64,000 nt of DNA from Desmodesmus armatus (Eukaryota; Chlorophyta; Chlorophyceae; Sphaeropleales; Scenedesmaceae): assembly GCA_007449985.2 (NCBI GenBank), contig VIIQ02000811.1, positions 1 to 64,000 on the forward strand. Reading direction: 5' to 3'. The notes under the pieces were generated by a model that was not told the origin of the DNA, ran no database searches, and saw only the letters and a program-made list of their open reading frames with translations. A program made the translations under genes and the position numbers. Positions 33,094-53,742 of this stretch are shown piece by piece. Position 1 is the first letter of the stretch, and the number at the start of each line of letters is the position of its first letter.

Positions 33094-33688
33094 GGCTGCT
33101 GCTGTCTCGGACTGACTGCAGCAGCAGGGCAGAGCAGAATGAGCTGCAGTACACACCGGAAGCAGAGTGTCTGGAAGACTGGCTGTGGCGTTGCCCGGGC
33201 TGATCAGGGCTAGTCGCAGCACGAAGTATCAGAATAAACACGAGGAATATCTACCTGCGGTGATCAGGATACTGTTGCTTGAGTGTGGTGTGGTGCTGCT
33301 GCTGAGAGATCTGGAGCTGTTGCTGCGGCGGTGTTTCGAGGCTGCTGCTTGGCAAGATGTAGCTGAATATGAGAGCCACCAAATAAACAGACACAAGCCC
33401 TTCCGGCTTTTGGAGGCTATGTTTGCTGGCAGTTCTTCACACTTTTTTGAACACCCCGAAAGGATGAACTGTCTGTTGGAACTGTTCAGTTTTTGGACTG
33501 CAACAGAGAATAATCCTTCAATTCCTGCTGCTGATGCTCCTCCTGCTCTCTTGCATCCACAGCAGATGCTCCCGCCAGCAGCAGCAGCAAAGCACCTCAG
33601 CGCCTCTCAATCATCGGTTTTCCCCAATCTGACTTATAAGCGTATGACGCCTTGACGAATCAAGCACACCGTACTGCCCCCCGCCAAA
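33094..33688. promoter_or_regulatory. Divergent intergenic region
   Basis: Lies between the start codons of the nucleoplasmin-like gene (-) and the LRR gene (+) and is about 0.6 kb long. It presumably holds both promoters and 5' UTRs. I saw no clear TATA box or other element I would defend. Confidence 0.4.
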
Positions 33689-41595
<7,907 letters not shown>

Positions 41596-44500
41596 AGGTA
41601 CGACTGGCAGCAGCAACAGCAGCAGCAGCAGCAGCAGCATTTGCAATCCGGTGGCCCCAGCTGTCTGGCAGCCTCCTTGCAGCAGCCGAAGCGCAGCTCT
41701 GCGCAGCAACAGCAGAAAAAGCACAGTGTGTCAGGGCGGTCCCTGCCTTTCGAGCAGCAGCAGCAGCAGCAACACATGTCACAAGGTGACCGGGTGGCCC
41801 CAGCTGTCTAGCAGCCGAAGCACAGCACTGCGGAGGGGGGGGGGGGGGCAATGGTACTCCTGCCTGTCTGCCAACAGCAGCAGCAGCAGCAGGGGCCGCA
41901 GCAGCAAGCAACCGCAGCGAGCGACAGCAGCATCAGCAGGAAGTGATCACAACAGAACTGCTGAGCTCCCCACCCCGACCTCACAGCATTTCAAGGGGTG
42001 CCAGTGGAGCTCAAAGTGCTGAGGCTTCAAGCTGACCTCTTCTTTTGTTGAGGTGCCCAAGTTCGAAGCACCCCCCTCCTGCTGGCCACACACAACGCAG
42101 TCAAGTTATCTGGACTGCCAGCACTGCTGAGATGGTCCGTGGTGGCGGGGTGACAAGAGGCTACATGGCGTTGCACCAAGCGGGCCAGGGGGATGCAGCG
42201 GTTCTGTGTCCATGGGTGTTACTAACCTCCGTTAACCTCTTGGTACAGCACCTTGTGATGGTGCTGTACCAAGCCAAAGGGCTTTATGCAGCATGCAACG
42301 ACACGGGCTTTGGGCATGTGTACTGCACCCATAAGTGTGAACTGTGCAGCTGTTGCTAGCTGCATCACCTCAGTTGGGGTTGTAGCCACGGCTTGTTATG
42401 GGTCAATACGCAGATTGTGCTCTGCACGTAGCAGTGCTTTGCTTCAGCTGAAGTGCTACATTTATACTGTCCAACAGCTCACCAGCAATGCTTGGAGCAG
42501 GGTGGTGAAGAAAGGGTGCAATGCCCAGGAAGTGTTGGTCTTGCAATGGCATGGTTTGTGGCAAGGAGGGGAAGTCCCTGAGGACTTTGTAGGACTCCCA
42601 CAGAGCCTTTGTCGGAGCCTGTTGAAAACTTCTGAAGGGCCAGGCTGGCCGCTATGTGGTGGTGCTCACCTTCCGTCCCCTTGTCTGTGTGCTTGACCTA
42701 GAAAGTATCGATACAGACAAAACACCTGCTGTACAGCTTCCCACATGACGGTGTTTCTGGCAGTAAGAGGGTACAGCCGTACTGCCGCCCGCGAGGCAGC
42801 GGTTGTGGGATGGTCAGCTGGCGCTTGTTGGTGCCAGCGGACCGCGAATGCCTGTGGTGGTGCATGTCTTGGACGTCATCTGTCCGCAACACATCTAATG
42901 TACAGTGTGTGTGTACCTGTGGGTTGTCTTTGAGGCATACCATGTTTGTGGCTTACCATGTTTGAGGCATACCAGGTTGTGTCACCACCATGGTATGTTT
43001 GCTTCGCTGTGACAATCTTTTTGGCCTTACTGTGACGCTTTACGGCGTCGTTGTGACAGTATGCATGCGACACAAATCGTACGACGCTGTGACTGCCATC
43101 AGTTGTGCAAATGACACACTGTCGCAGTATGCGTACGTTGTCTCTGCTGTGACAACATATGTCACTGTGACAACCGCTGTCATCTGTAGTACGGTTTGCG
43201 CAGGTGACAGGCATGCAATGACAGTTGACAGGGTTACTTTTGCCATCATGCTGCGGCAACAATGCGCGCTGTGTGCTTTCAAGGCCTGCCACCTGCTGCT
43301 GCAGCACCAGTCACTGGTCATCGGATGCGGCAGCACTGCGCGTGCATGGGCGAGTCCAGCTGCACCAGACACTGGATCCTCCACTTACCAGGTTGTTTTT
43401 GACACCAATCGCATGTGCCTGGCTGTGCATGGTGGCTACACAGCATGTCCTCTAGCAGGCCTGTTTGCTGTCTGTGAGAGAGGGGCAGGAACGTTTGAAA
43501 ATGCTGCACAGTGTGCTGTTGAATTGGCCCAATTCAACGGTTGCTGCATGCGCTCACATGGGACTAACAGCCATTGGCGGGCCCGCTGGTGTCCTCGCTC
43601 TGACTGGGGGTTGACTGAGTGGTGCATGCCAAACATCACACTGCTGTGGGCTGCTGTGGTCTTGCTATCAGAGGCTTGGGCGCACGTCCAACATGGGGGT
43701 CCCACTTGGTGGGCAGCCTAGTCGGCCGTTGCGGCATCGCACTAATCGCGATCAGCCTTACAATGAAGAGATGCCGACGGGAGAAATCCTACGGTGTTGG
43801 GTACAGCAGGGTGTATCCGTATCTTTTTTCTTTTACATGCCCCAGCCTTGCATTCATGGGGCTAGCAGCGCTTCTGTGGATGCGTGTCACTGGAAGTCAG
43901 ACCGGGTCAGCCACAAATGGATGAAAATTGGCGGACGATACTCAAATATCGTAGGGAAGGTGCGACCTGTGGAATGGTGGTACCCGGTACTCTGAGTGCC
44001 AAGGGTCGCAACGTCGGAGGTGGTCGGCGGTTTCCAGCCTTGGTGCTCGCAGTGGTGTGTAGGAAAGTGCACCAGCCTTCCAGTCGGCATCAATACATGG
44101 TGGTAGGGGTGTTGACACAGAGTGTGCATCCCGGATTGGCTGGCAGCCAATCCCTCCACCATCCAAAGTTGTGACAGTCCGAAGTTAGGTACAAGGGCGT
44201 GGGTACGCCCTTGTACGCGCGTGGCGTGGGTGTGGGCGTGGGTGTGTTGAATGGGGGCCGCCAGTGGTCAGTGCAACCGGCGATTGCGCGCCAGCCAGGC
44301 ATATGTATGCCGCATACATGGAGGCTCACACAGCGTTGCACCCCAATGGTGCTGAGGCTGCCGCATGGTTGTTACTTAACTGTTACATAACTGACATTGG
44401 ACAGAAACGCGATGGCGGGGTTGAAGGAAGACAAGGGAGGGCGGCGAGGGAGGGAGGGAGGGAGAGGGGTATGTGCACTGATGTTAAGACGTTCATTGCG

Positions 44501-45836
44501 TCACTTGATAGGCCTGGATGGGTCTGAGTGGGCTGACACGGTGTCACTGGCCATGTCTCTGCCTTGACCTTCAATGCAGTGGTGACATGTGAAATTGCAC
44601 AGTATTGCAAAGTACAGCCTGTACATCCTTTGCAGGCCTGTACCGTGCACGTACGGTACAGGTATGGGGATCAAGTCCCAAGCTTGGCACTAGCCTTGTG
44701 TTGCGAGTCTGTCCGCTTGTAACAGTGTAACACTGCAGGCCAAGCAGGCAACGCGTGCGGCAAATGTAGATACCAGTGTACATGTAGGTGTCACCTACGC
44801 CACGTCAACAGGTAGCATGAAATGCACCGGTCTGGCTGTACAGCCAAAACGACAGTCATTTGGCTGCATTGATTGCCTCACATGTAATGATTGACTTCAG
44901 TGTCACCACGTGTGTTAGCACTGGTGTTAGCTGATGCAGACTTGCTTGGTAGTTGGTCTGGTTGATGCATGTGACTGCCTTCTTTGCATCCTGCAGCTAA
45001 GCGCCAACTTGATTCAAGTGCAAAAGACACTGAATGCATGCTACCTGCTTGAAGCTGACTCGAATTACAGTTGTCAAACTTCATATATGCTGGTTGCCTA
45101 GTCATGTGTCACATCCAATTACCCGTGATGCACAGGCAAAACTTCATTTACATGAAGTGACTGAAAAACTGGCGGCTCTGGCCAACCAACTCTTGGGCTC
45201 TTGAGGCAGCCCATGGCAAACTGCTTTGGAAAAATGCAGGATTGGGGTGGCACAAAACTGACTGGGACTGGCATGGTGAAATTGACCGTATGTTACCCCA
45301 CGTTCTGTATTGAATGTTTGTCAACACACGACCACCGCTGCTGCTGCTTTGGCTGCTGTTCGACAGAGGCCATGGTTGCCAAACAAACACTGTTTTCACC
45401 GAGGGAACACAACCGCGCCCGGCATTGCTGCCAGGACCTGACAACGCACAAAAAGAGGGAGATATCCACACACTAACCTACAGGAGAGGGACCCAGGCTC
45501 GCACAAAAGCACATACAGCACATCCTGTCACTCGACACTGGCTGATTGCCACACACACTCTGTACTGCTGCTGCGACAAGAAAGCACTGCAGTGGAGTAC
45601 CGCACGCACTCGCGCGGTTGCAACACGCACTTGCCAAAAAGTCGCGCAAAGATGATTTCGACTCAAAAACCCTGTCGCCGACCGTGCAAGGGCAGACCCT
45701 ACGCGATCAGCACGTGTTGTCCGACACCGCCCGCTCGTTCAATTTGGCAGCAGCAAACAAACAGCGAGGCAAGCAAACAAACACCAGGGTGCAAAGGATG
45801 CAGCACGAAGGGTGTGTCTACACAACACAACACCAT
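41596..45836. other. 4.2-kb region without a recognised gene
   Basis: Open frames here (for example 42990-43721) match nothing I know and lack codon regularity. The stretch holds three strong short inverted repeats (42240-42272, 44189-44216, 44637-44662) and a region of recurring TGTGAC words (43005-43165). It may be decayed mobile DNA. Confidence 0.4.
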
Positions 45837-48800
45837 TTATGCCACTGTGAAGCTGTTGAATGTGCCGTAGGCCTCCTTCTTGACACCCTTGAACCACCTC
45901 TTGTCGCCGACCTGGATCTTGCAGATCCACAGCTTGCCGCCAGAAACGGTGGCAGCAACCAGCTGGTGGCGACCACCCTCATCACCGTCAGCTGTGCGCA
46001 GAGAAGGACATCCACAAAACACAGGCAGGATTGTTTCAGTCATGACACAGGCATGATTGCATTGGTATCAACGCATGCATGATGGAATCAGAAAAAACAC
46101 AGGCAAGCCTGTATTGGTCAAAACACAGCCATGGTTGGATCAGTAAACACATCATTACATGGTTGTGACAGTGGTACTTGAGGCGACGCTCTGGCAAGGC
46201 CACTGACAACTGCTCTCGCCGCGTTCTAGCACCACTTGAACCTCTGGGATTAAGGGTTTGGGTTTTGAACCTGCAACTGTGCTCTCACATTCCCCTGCAT
46301 CACTCCATATGTCTCACCTGAGCGCACGAGCAGCTCGTACTTGTAGTACTTCTTGCCCTTCTTGTCTGTGTCCTCACTCACATCCAGCAGGCTGGCAGCT
46401 GACACACGGTTGGCAGCAAAACCACCCTCAGACTTGGTCTGACCTGCAGGGTTCAGGGTAGGCAAATGCAGCAGCACAACGTCAGCAAGAAGCCTTTATT
46501 TCAAGTCAAAAGATGTGAGAAAAATAGGGTTGATGACAAGTAGCCGCATGTATATACACACGCACACGCGGATGCCTGCCTGCTGAGCATGCACCCCCAT
46601 TACCCATGCCTGTGCCTGTCACCCCTGTACCAGATAGCAGCAGCAGCAGCAGCGCGCACCTGTGTATGTCTGCTTGCCAACAGGTAGCTGACTGACTCCA
46701 ACCACGAGTGGATGCTTGCCTGCTAAGCACCCCCCCACACACACACACGAGCTTGCATGTATCCAAATACTCCCTCTGTCGACACACCCAACACCCCGTC
46801 ACCCCAGTACCCCCCCCCCCTTGGCAGCAGCAGCAGCAGCGCGCACCTGTGAATGTCTGCTTGCCGAACAGGTAGCTGACGCTCTCCAGGAACTTGTCTG
46901 GTGAGCCGAAGCCGTCGATGGAGGACTTGTCGGTGGGGACGGACATGATGTTCACGTTGTTCACGGCATCAAAGTTGTCCTCGTACCTACAAGGGGACGG
47001 CAGACAGAGGGAAACCGTGGGGACAAGCACATAGTGAGAACAGACTGCAGGCGTCGATGCAGGTCCGCGACAGGTCTGATGCTGGCATCGGACGGCGGGA
47101 AACAGTGCGGACACATGCAGAACTGTCAGACCGCAGGAGTGGATGCAAGTCCACCACAGGTGTGACGCCATTCCAGCCCAACTGCTGGCGGGCGATCTGC
47201 AGCACAAGCCGACGGACCAAGGAGACTGTACCCCAGCCAGCCAACACTCCACTAGTTGTTGCTGAACACAACATTGGGTGGCTGTGAGGCTGTGAACGCA
47301 CTAGCAAGCAAGCAGGCGCGTTCACGGCCACTTCCAACATCCAACGTCCCTACATACTCTTCTAAGGCTCTGCGCATCCCTCCCCAGCCCCCTCCTGCTC
47401 AGGGACTGTTGCTCCTGCCAACTCTGGGGCAATGTTGACTTCTGCTCCTGCTGCTGCCGCCTGTTTGTTGCTGTTTTTTTACCTGGGGATGGGCACTTAC
47501 AAACCATAAAAATCCTCAATTAATAAAAATCCCAAACCCTGCCCCCTCAACCCTCACCTGAGGATGGTGCCGGGGAAGTCCTGCTCCTTGGAGGGGTTCC
47601 ACTTGGCGGGCAGCAGCACGGCAAAGCCCTCACCAGCATAGGGCACAAAGCCTGCAGGGTTCAGGAGATGGGAGCAGGACATACACACAAACATGAGCTG
47701 TGGCCGAGGGAAAGAGGGAAAGCCCTGGCATAGGGCAGAAAGCCAGCAGAGCAACCAGGGGGACCAAGCGCCCAGGCCGGCCTCTGGCACGAACAGGGTT
47801 GGGGGCAGCAGGGGGAGGGGCGCCAGGGGGGAGGATCTGTGGTGTGCCTACTGCTGTGCTGCCCCTCCCAGACAGGGCCGCAGGCTGCTGCACATGTATG
47901 AGCTGCACACGCTGCGCATAGCATGTGCTTGTTGGGATGCTGGTTGCGGCAGGGGAGAGTGCCGAATGTCCAGCTCTCAAAGCAGCAGCAGCTCAACCAA
48001 TCAATGCATGCAGTGCTGTCAGCGATGCATGCAACTAGAGAACGCGACTGCCCGTGCGTCAGCTGAACCTGCATGAATCCTTGACGTAATCAGCTGCCAG
48101 TGCTGTTCTATGATTGGGCGAGAGGCAGGGTGATCAAGTGCAGTTGCTGACAAAGACTGCCAACATGCCACTATCAGGGGGCAAGTGCTCCTTGCGGCTT
48201 GCTTGCGCTGTGGTTGATGCACAATGGAGCAGGCATCCTGCTATGATCTCACTAGCAGCACGCGCACACTGATGTCTCTGCTGGTGGCCGCAATGTTTCA
48301 GGATTGCAGCTATCGCAGCGACCAGCAAAGACTGCAGGGTGTGCGCTGCTTTCTTCCACAGCACCCTTCCCCGCCCCCTTGCATGCCCCAGTAACAGTCA
48401 ATTGAGCTGCCAATGCCATGCTGAGCTGGAACGTTCGTACTGAAAATTTGTACACCCCATCAGCCCTGTCGCAGCTTGCGCGCAGTGCTGTGCTGATGGT
48501 TGTTGATCCCCTGAGACACACTGTTGTCACCCACCCATATCTGGCACACTCGCGCCATCTAGCAACAGCCAGCAGGCACGGAACAGGGCAAGACAATCCA
48601 AAGTAGCAGCATCCATAGTAGCAGCAGCAGCCGCAGCACCCACCTGACTTGTTTGTGACCTTGCCGAACACGTTGGCAGCATCACCGAATGCAGCCTGGG
48701 AGGGCTGGGCGCCAGCAGCCAGGGCAGCAACGCCGGCCAGCACACCCATGGCAGCACGACGGCTCTGCAGCAGCAAAGTAACGCAGGATGCATGTTTTAG

Positions 48801-49321
48801 CGATGTAACAGCGTGCTGGAGTATATGGGATGAGGATGCTACTGTGGTTGGGGACCCAGATGACAGGTGTCCCTCTGCAGCAAGGTTGATCCCCGGACCT
48901 GCTGCACACTGATCCTGCATGCAGCTGCACAATTATACGTTTATGGTGTTCCTGAAAGCTTCACATGCTGGGCAACGCAATCGCATGACTCCCAAGGACA
49001 GCCCGCAACGTTTCGTCGTGCGATCGCAGTGATGCTGCATCTCCCTGCACCGGCTGGCCCCAAAGCACATATCAATTGCAAAAGAACATGCGGTGATAGC
49101 TTTCCCACGCATGAAAACGCCTGCTGAGCTGCTCCTGCACTGTGTTGCTGTCTTGCAGCAAAGCGTCCCCATCAAGCTTCGGCACGCACCACCTCTGCGC
49201 TCTGCTCGCCAGCCTGGGCGCGCACAACGACGGGCATGCGCACTGTGGAGCTCCTGCTGCTCTTCTTGGCCAGCTTGGCGCTGGAGCCGGAGCAGAAGGC
49301 CTTGGATGCTGTGAGCGCCAT
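45837..49321 (-). CDS. psbP: Photosystem II oxygen-evolving enhancer protein 2 (PsbP), chloroplast precursor
   Basis: Six exons join without a break into 254 residues: 49321-49193, 48764-48644, 47651-47558, 46986-46847, 46443-46318, 45991-45837. Residues 1-43 form a Ser/Lys/Arg-rich chloroplast transit peptide. Residues 44-67 are a twin-arginine lumen signal ([18 protein letters not shown] ... PSQA), and the mature protein starts at A68 ([17 protein letters not shown]). Diagnostic stretches are [84 protein letters not shown] and [15 protein letters not shown]. Length and motifs fit green-algal PsbP, the lumenal PSII subunit that keeps Ca and Cl at the Mn cluster for water oxidation. It is a nuclear gene, as the introns and transit peptide require. 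A partial exon-4 copy sits in intron 4. Confidence 0.97.
46660..46700 (-). repeat. Copy of the psbP exon 4 end with donor
   Basis: Repeats CAGCTACCTGTTGGCAAGCAGACATACACAG-type sequence of exon 4 (coding VGKQTYTG against FGKQTFTG), with the same GTGCGCGCTGCTGCTG donor context, about 186 bp downstream in the intron. Confidence 0.85.
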
Positions 49322-49329
49322 TGCTGCTG

Positions 49330-50839
49330 GTCTCCTGCTGCAACGTCGAGGGGCAAAGGTGTAGCAAACAAAGCACAGCGTTGAGGGCCTTCAAAATGAC
49401 CAATGCGCGCCATGATGGAGATCAAAGTGTTACTAGGGGTTTAGCGCGGTTTTCCCCAGGGTCAGAGTTCAACCAATTCGCGTGAAGATGCAAGTGTATG
49501 GTCGCTCAAACGCTTGCAGAGGCAGCTGGCATGGGGTGAAGTGGAAGTCCGAACTGGAACCAATTGAACACGGCTGTTCCCTTCTTCATATCAGTCCCTC
49601 AACATCAAGATGATCCCATTTACAGCTATGTGTGACGATCGCACAAGGGCCTCGGCGCCATCGGGCTCTTGGCGCATGAACTGCATCAGGCACCATGATG
49701 GCAACAGGCACCCCTGTTCACAAAAAGCAGGCCCCGCTGCAGGCACTCGAAGCCCACAGTTGGCAACAGCAACAGATAGCATCAGCAAACCAAAGTGCAA
49801 GACGCGTGTTTGCATGATCCCCCAGCTGCAACTGCAACCTTTGCCTGGAGGGGTTGTTCCCAGCAGCAGGACACATGTCCCCTGAGTCCTGCATTTGTCT
49901 GTACTGTAACAGCAACGTACACGCTGCTGCCACAGGCAAAGTAGTGTCTCACTTCTGCAAGTGCTGGTGTCGGCTGGTGCCTTCTGGGTGTAGCTGGCTT
50001 TTTGAACTGCCACTCTTGCTGCCGCTGCAGCTGCAGATGTGCCTCAAGTCATCGGCCTGTGAAACTAGCCTGACTGACTGTCACAGCTGCAGCTCAATGC
50101 CGATCCTGTAATGTTTTGCGCATTAGCCACACTGTTCACAGTGGCACGTTGCCAACATGCTGCAATGCACAGCATAACCAACCTGCACCCATAACCACCA
50201 ATACAAACCCCAGCAGCAGCAGGACAGTACACTATGACACCAGCTTGTCCACCCCAGCCCTCCAGCAGCGGTACAACAATACACCATGGTGTGAGCACCA
50301 CCACAGCCTGATACCAGACTCGGTGAGTTGTACAGGCTTACACTTGTTGACTGCAAAAGCTTGGTCAAACAAAATCCCCCGCCAGCAGTACAATACCCCA
50401 TGACATGATCCCATTGTGGCTGCTTCCTCAGCAGCAGTCCCTGCATCCCACCACAGCACAGATGCACTCAACACACCGACGACATTGATGCACTGACAAC
50501 CAGACATGCAGGTTGCAGTCCTATACAGCAGCAGTCAAGCATACCTGCACAGCGCAGATGCACTCAACACACTCACGCTATCGATGCATCAAAAATGCGC
50601 CAGCAGAAAGGTCCCGCCCTTGCCTTGAAAGCATGGTGTACAGCGGAGCTACAGGGCAAGGGATAGAGGGGTTGGAGGGCAGGGATAGTACCCAGGATGG
50701 TGACAACAAGCACACACGACTGCGGTGTATGTGGCCAGCCGGTAGGGGATGCACCCCCCCTTGGTGGGGGGCACTCAAACAAACAACAGCACACAGGCAG
50801 CCCATCGCCCCACAGAAAACCAACAAACATCACCACCCC
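49330..50839. other. No gene recognised between psbP and the rhomboid-like gene
   Basis: About 1.5 kb of intergenic DNA upstream of psbP and downstream of the rhomboid-like gene. It should include the psbP promoter. No supported gene seen. Confidence 0.4.
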
Positions 50840-50849
50840 TTACACCCCC

Positions 50850-51335
50850 TCAGCTCCCCAACCGCTTCCTCAGCAATGCCGCCGCAGCTCGTGCAAGCAG
50901 CACCGACATCGGCACCTCACCCTCCCCATCCCTACTGCCACCCCCCTCCCTGCTACCCCCTAGCTGCCTCCCCCTCTGCTGCTGCTGCCGTTGCTGTGCT
51001 GCCACCGCCTCTCGCAACGCCCTCACCACAACCAAAACCCCAGCCGCCACCGCCGCCCCCCAAACCCCACCCAGCAGAGGCACCCACGCCCCCGGCAGCC
51101 TAAACCCCATGAGGCTGGTCCACTGGGTTAAACCCTGGTGGCCCCACAGCAGCTGCTGCAGGGTGAAGGGCAGCAGTACAGCAAGCTCGAAGAGCCGCTG
51201 CCAGTGCCAGTGCTTGTGCCTGTTGAAGAGCGTTGCTGCACAGAAGAGGCCAAAGAGGGCTGCGGTTGCTGCACACCCCTGCAGGGGGGCACGACGAGGG
51301 AGCAGCAGCGCACACGAGCAGGCACCGCCTGCGTC

Positions 51336-51381
<46 letters not shown>

Positions 51382-52010
51382 ACAGCGGCACTAAACAAGA
51401 TGTGCGCAGGTACCTGAGGATGTTGATGTGTGTCTGTGAATGGGTGAGTTGGAGGTACCTGTTGCCACTGTTACTGTTATTGCACTGGAAATCTTGCAGT
51501 GCCTCACTAGCCCAAACAGCAGTCACTGCCAGGCCGCAGCACTACTGAAAATACAGCCAGCCTCGCCATCGTCCCCACATGAAGCTGCTGCTGCTGCTGC
51601 TGCTGCTGCCCATACTACTGAATTACACCTTCAGAAAAAAACACTACTCAAATATAGCCAGCCTCGTCATTGTCCCCGCCTGAGGCAGCTGCTTGCTGGT
51701 GCCGCCCCCTAACAGCACGTCAGCCCGCCCGCCAGTGCACAGTCAGCCTCATTATGCTGCCGCATTCTCTCCCAGCAACCCATCGCAAGCCCCCCCCCCC
51801 CTCCGACCACCATCATCGGGCCTCACCTACTGCTGACGGCGTCTCATCATGCTTCTGCATTGTTGGCCAGCAACACATGCCCCCCCCCCCCCCCCCCACA
51901 CACCCATCATTTGAGCGAAACCACCCCCCACCCCCACCACACCACCGCCATTGGTCCCCCCTCACCTACTGCTGACGGCGTCTTATCATGCTACAACGCA
52001 ACGCCTGCAG

Positions 52011-52042
<32 letters not shown>

Positions 52043-52513
52043 ACCCGACCCGACCACACCACCACCATCAGGCCCTCTTCACCGGCACAGGTACAGTATT
52101 TGGCACAGCACTTCCCCGTGCACGCAGGGGGGGGGGGACCCCAAGGGAGCCACTGGCAAGGGCTCAGGAGGCAACTGAAAATGGCAGTTTTGAAAACTCA
52201 CCTACTGCTGACAGCACGTAGGTCAGCCACAGCGCCCCACTGCCTTCAGTATTCTCCACGACCCGGCCAAACATGTAGCCGAAAAATAGGTTGCGCGCGA
52301 GCAGAGCGCTGCTGCTGCTGCTGATGGCGTCAGTGAGGGGGCACAACAGCCTCACAAGCCAGCTGCTGCTGCTGCTGCTGCTGATCTGATCCAGCGATAG
52401 CAGCTTCAAGAGCCCACTGCTGCTGCTGCTGCTGCCGAGGAGGGGTGTGTTGGTCAGAAGCCATACGGCCAAGAAGCAACAGAGGAGGGCGTGAATGGCT
52501 TGAAAGGGAAGTT

Positions 52514-52561
<48 letters not shown>

Positions 52562-52687
52562 GCCGGGGTGATGGGCCTACAACGTGTGCAGGGACGGGCA
52601 GATGAGGATGGGTGGGGGAGGACAGAGGCAAAAAGGGCTGTCTTGGGACTTTGAATTCATGCTGTCATGGATGGTCCTGTACGGCCC

Positions 52688-52718
<31 letters not shown>

Positions 52719-53701
52719 AGGAGGGTTGTGTTGGTGAGGAGCCACACGGCTAGGAAGCAGCAGAGGAGGGCGTGAATGGCTTGAAAGGGCAGTTGGCTGC
52801 TGCTGCTACTGCTGGTGCTGTGCCGGCTTGATGGGCCTGTGTGGTGTGCAGGGAGGGGGCAAATGAGGGTGGGTGGGGGGAGCGCAGAGGCATAAATGGC
52901 ATTATGGTCTTGGGACTGTACATTTTTGGGGGAGTATGTTACATGGACATTTTCGCCAAACAACAATGGCATTGCCCACCAGGATCGAGCCAGGTGAACC
53001 TCATAAGTTGTCTCCCCTGCGGTGGTTTGCACCACCTACACCGGGTTGACCAAAGAAGGCAGAACCACCAGAATTGCAGCAAGTGCCAGCCATGCTAGGA
53101 ACCTATTGTGTGCAGAGATGAGGGCAGGCAACTATACCAGTGTGGACACAAGAAACAGAACAAAGTCAGTCAAATACCCATAGTAAGGCCAAGCAAGCGT
53201 GCTCTGCGCACTTTCATTTTGTACAAAGTGTGTGCCAGGGCCGACTGTTCGGCATGTTGAAACACAGTAGCAACACAATCTTGGTCACCCAACTGGACTG
53301 AAGCCGGGTCAGCAAAGGCTGGCTTTTTGCTGTCATGGATGGTCCTGTATGGCCCACTGCTGCTGCTGCTGCTGAGGAGGAAGGGTGTGTTGGTGGGGAG
53401 CCATACGGCTAGGAAGCAGCAGAGGAGGGCGTGAATGGCTTGGAAGGGAAGTTGACTGCTGCTGCTGCTGCTGCTGCTGCTGTGCCGGTGTGATGGGCCT
53501 ACATCAAGTGCAGCAGCGGGCAGATGAGAGTGGGTGGGGGAGGGCGGGGGCATAAGTGGCATCAAGGTCTTGTGACTGTAGATTCATGCAGTAACGGATG
53601 GTGCTGTATGGCCGACTGCTGCTGCTGCCGAGGAGGGGTGTGTTGGTCAGAAGCCATAGGAAGCAGCAGAGGAGAACGTGAATGGCTTGGAAGGGAAGTT
53701 G

Positions 53702-53742
<41 letters not shown>

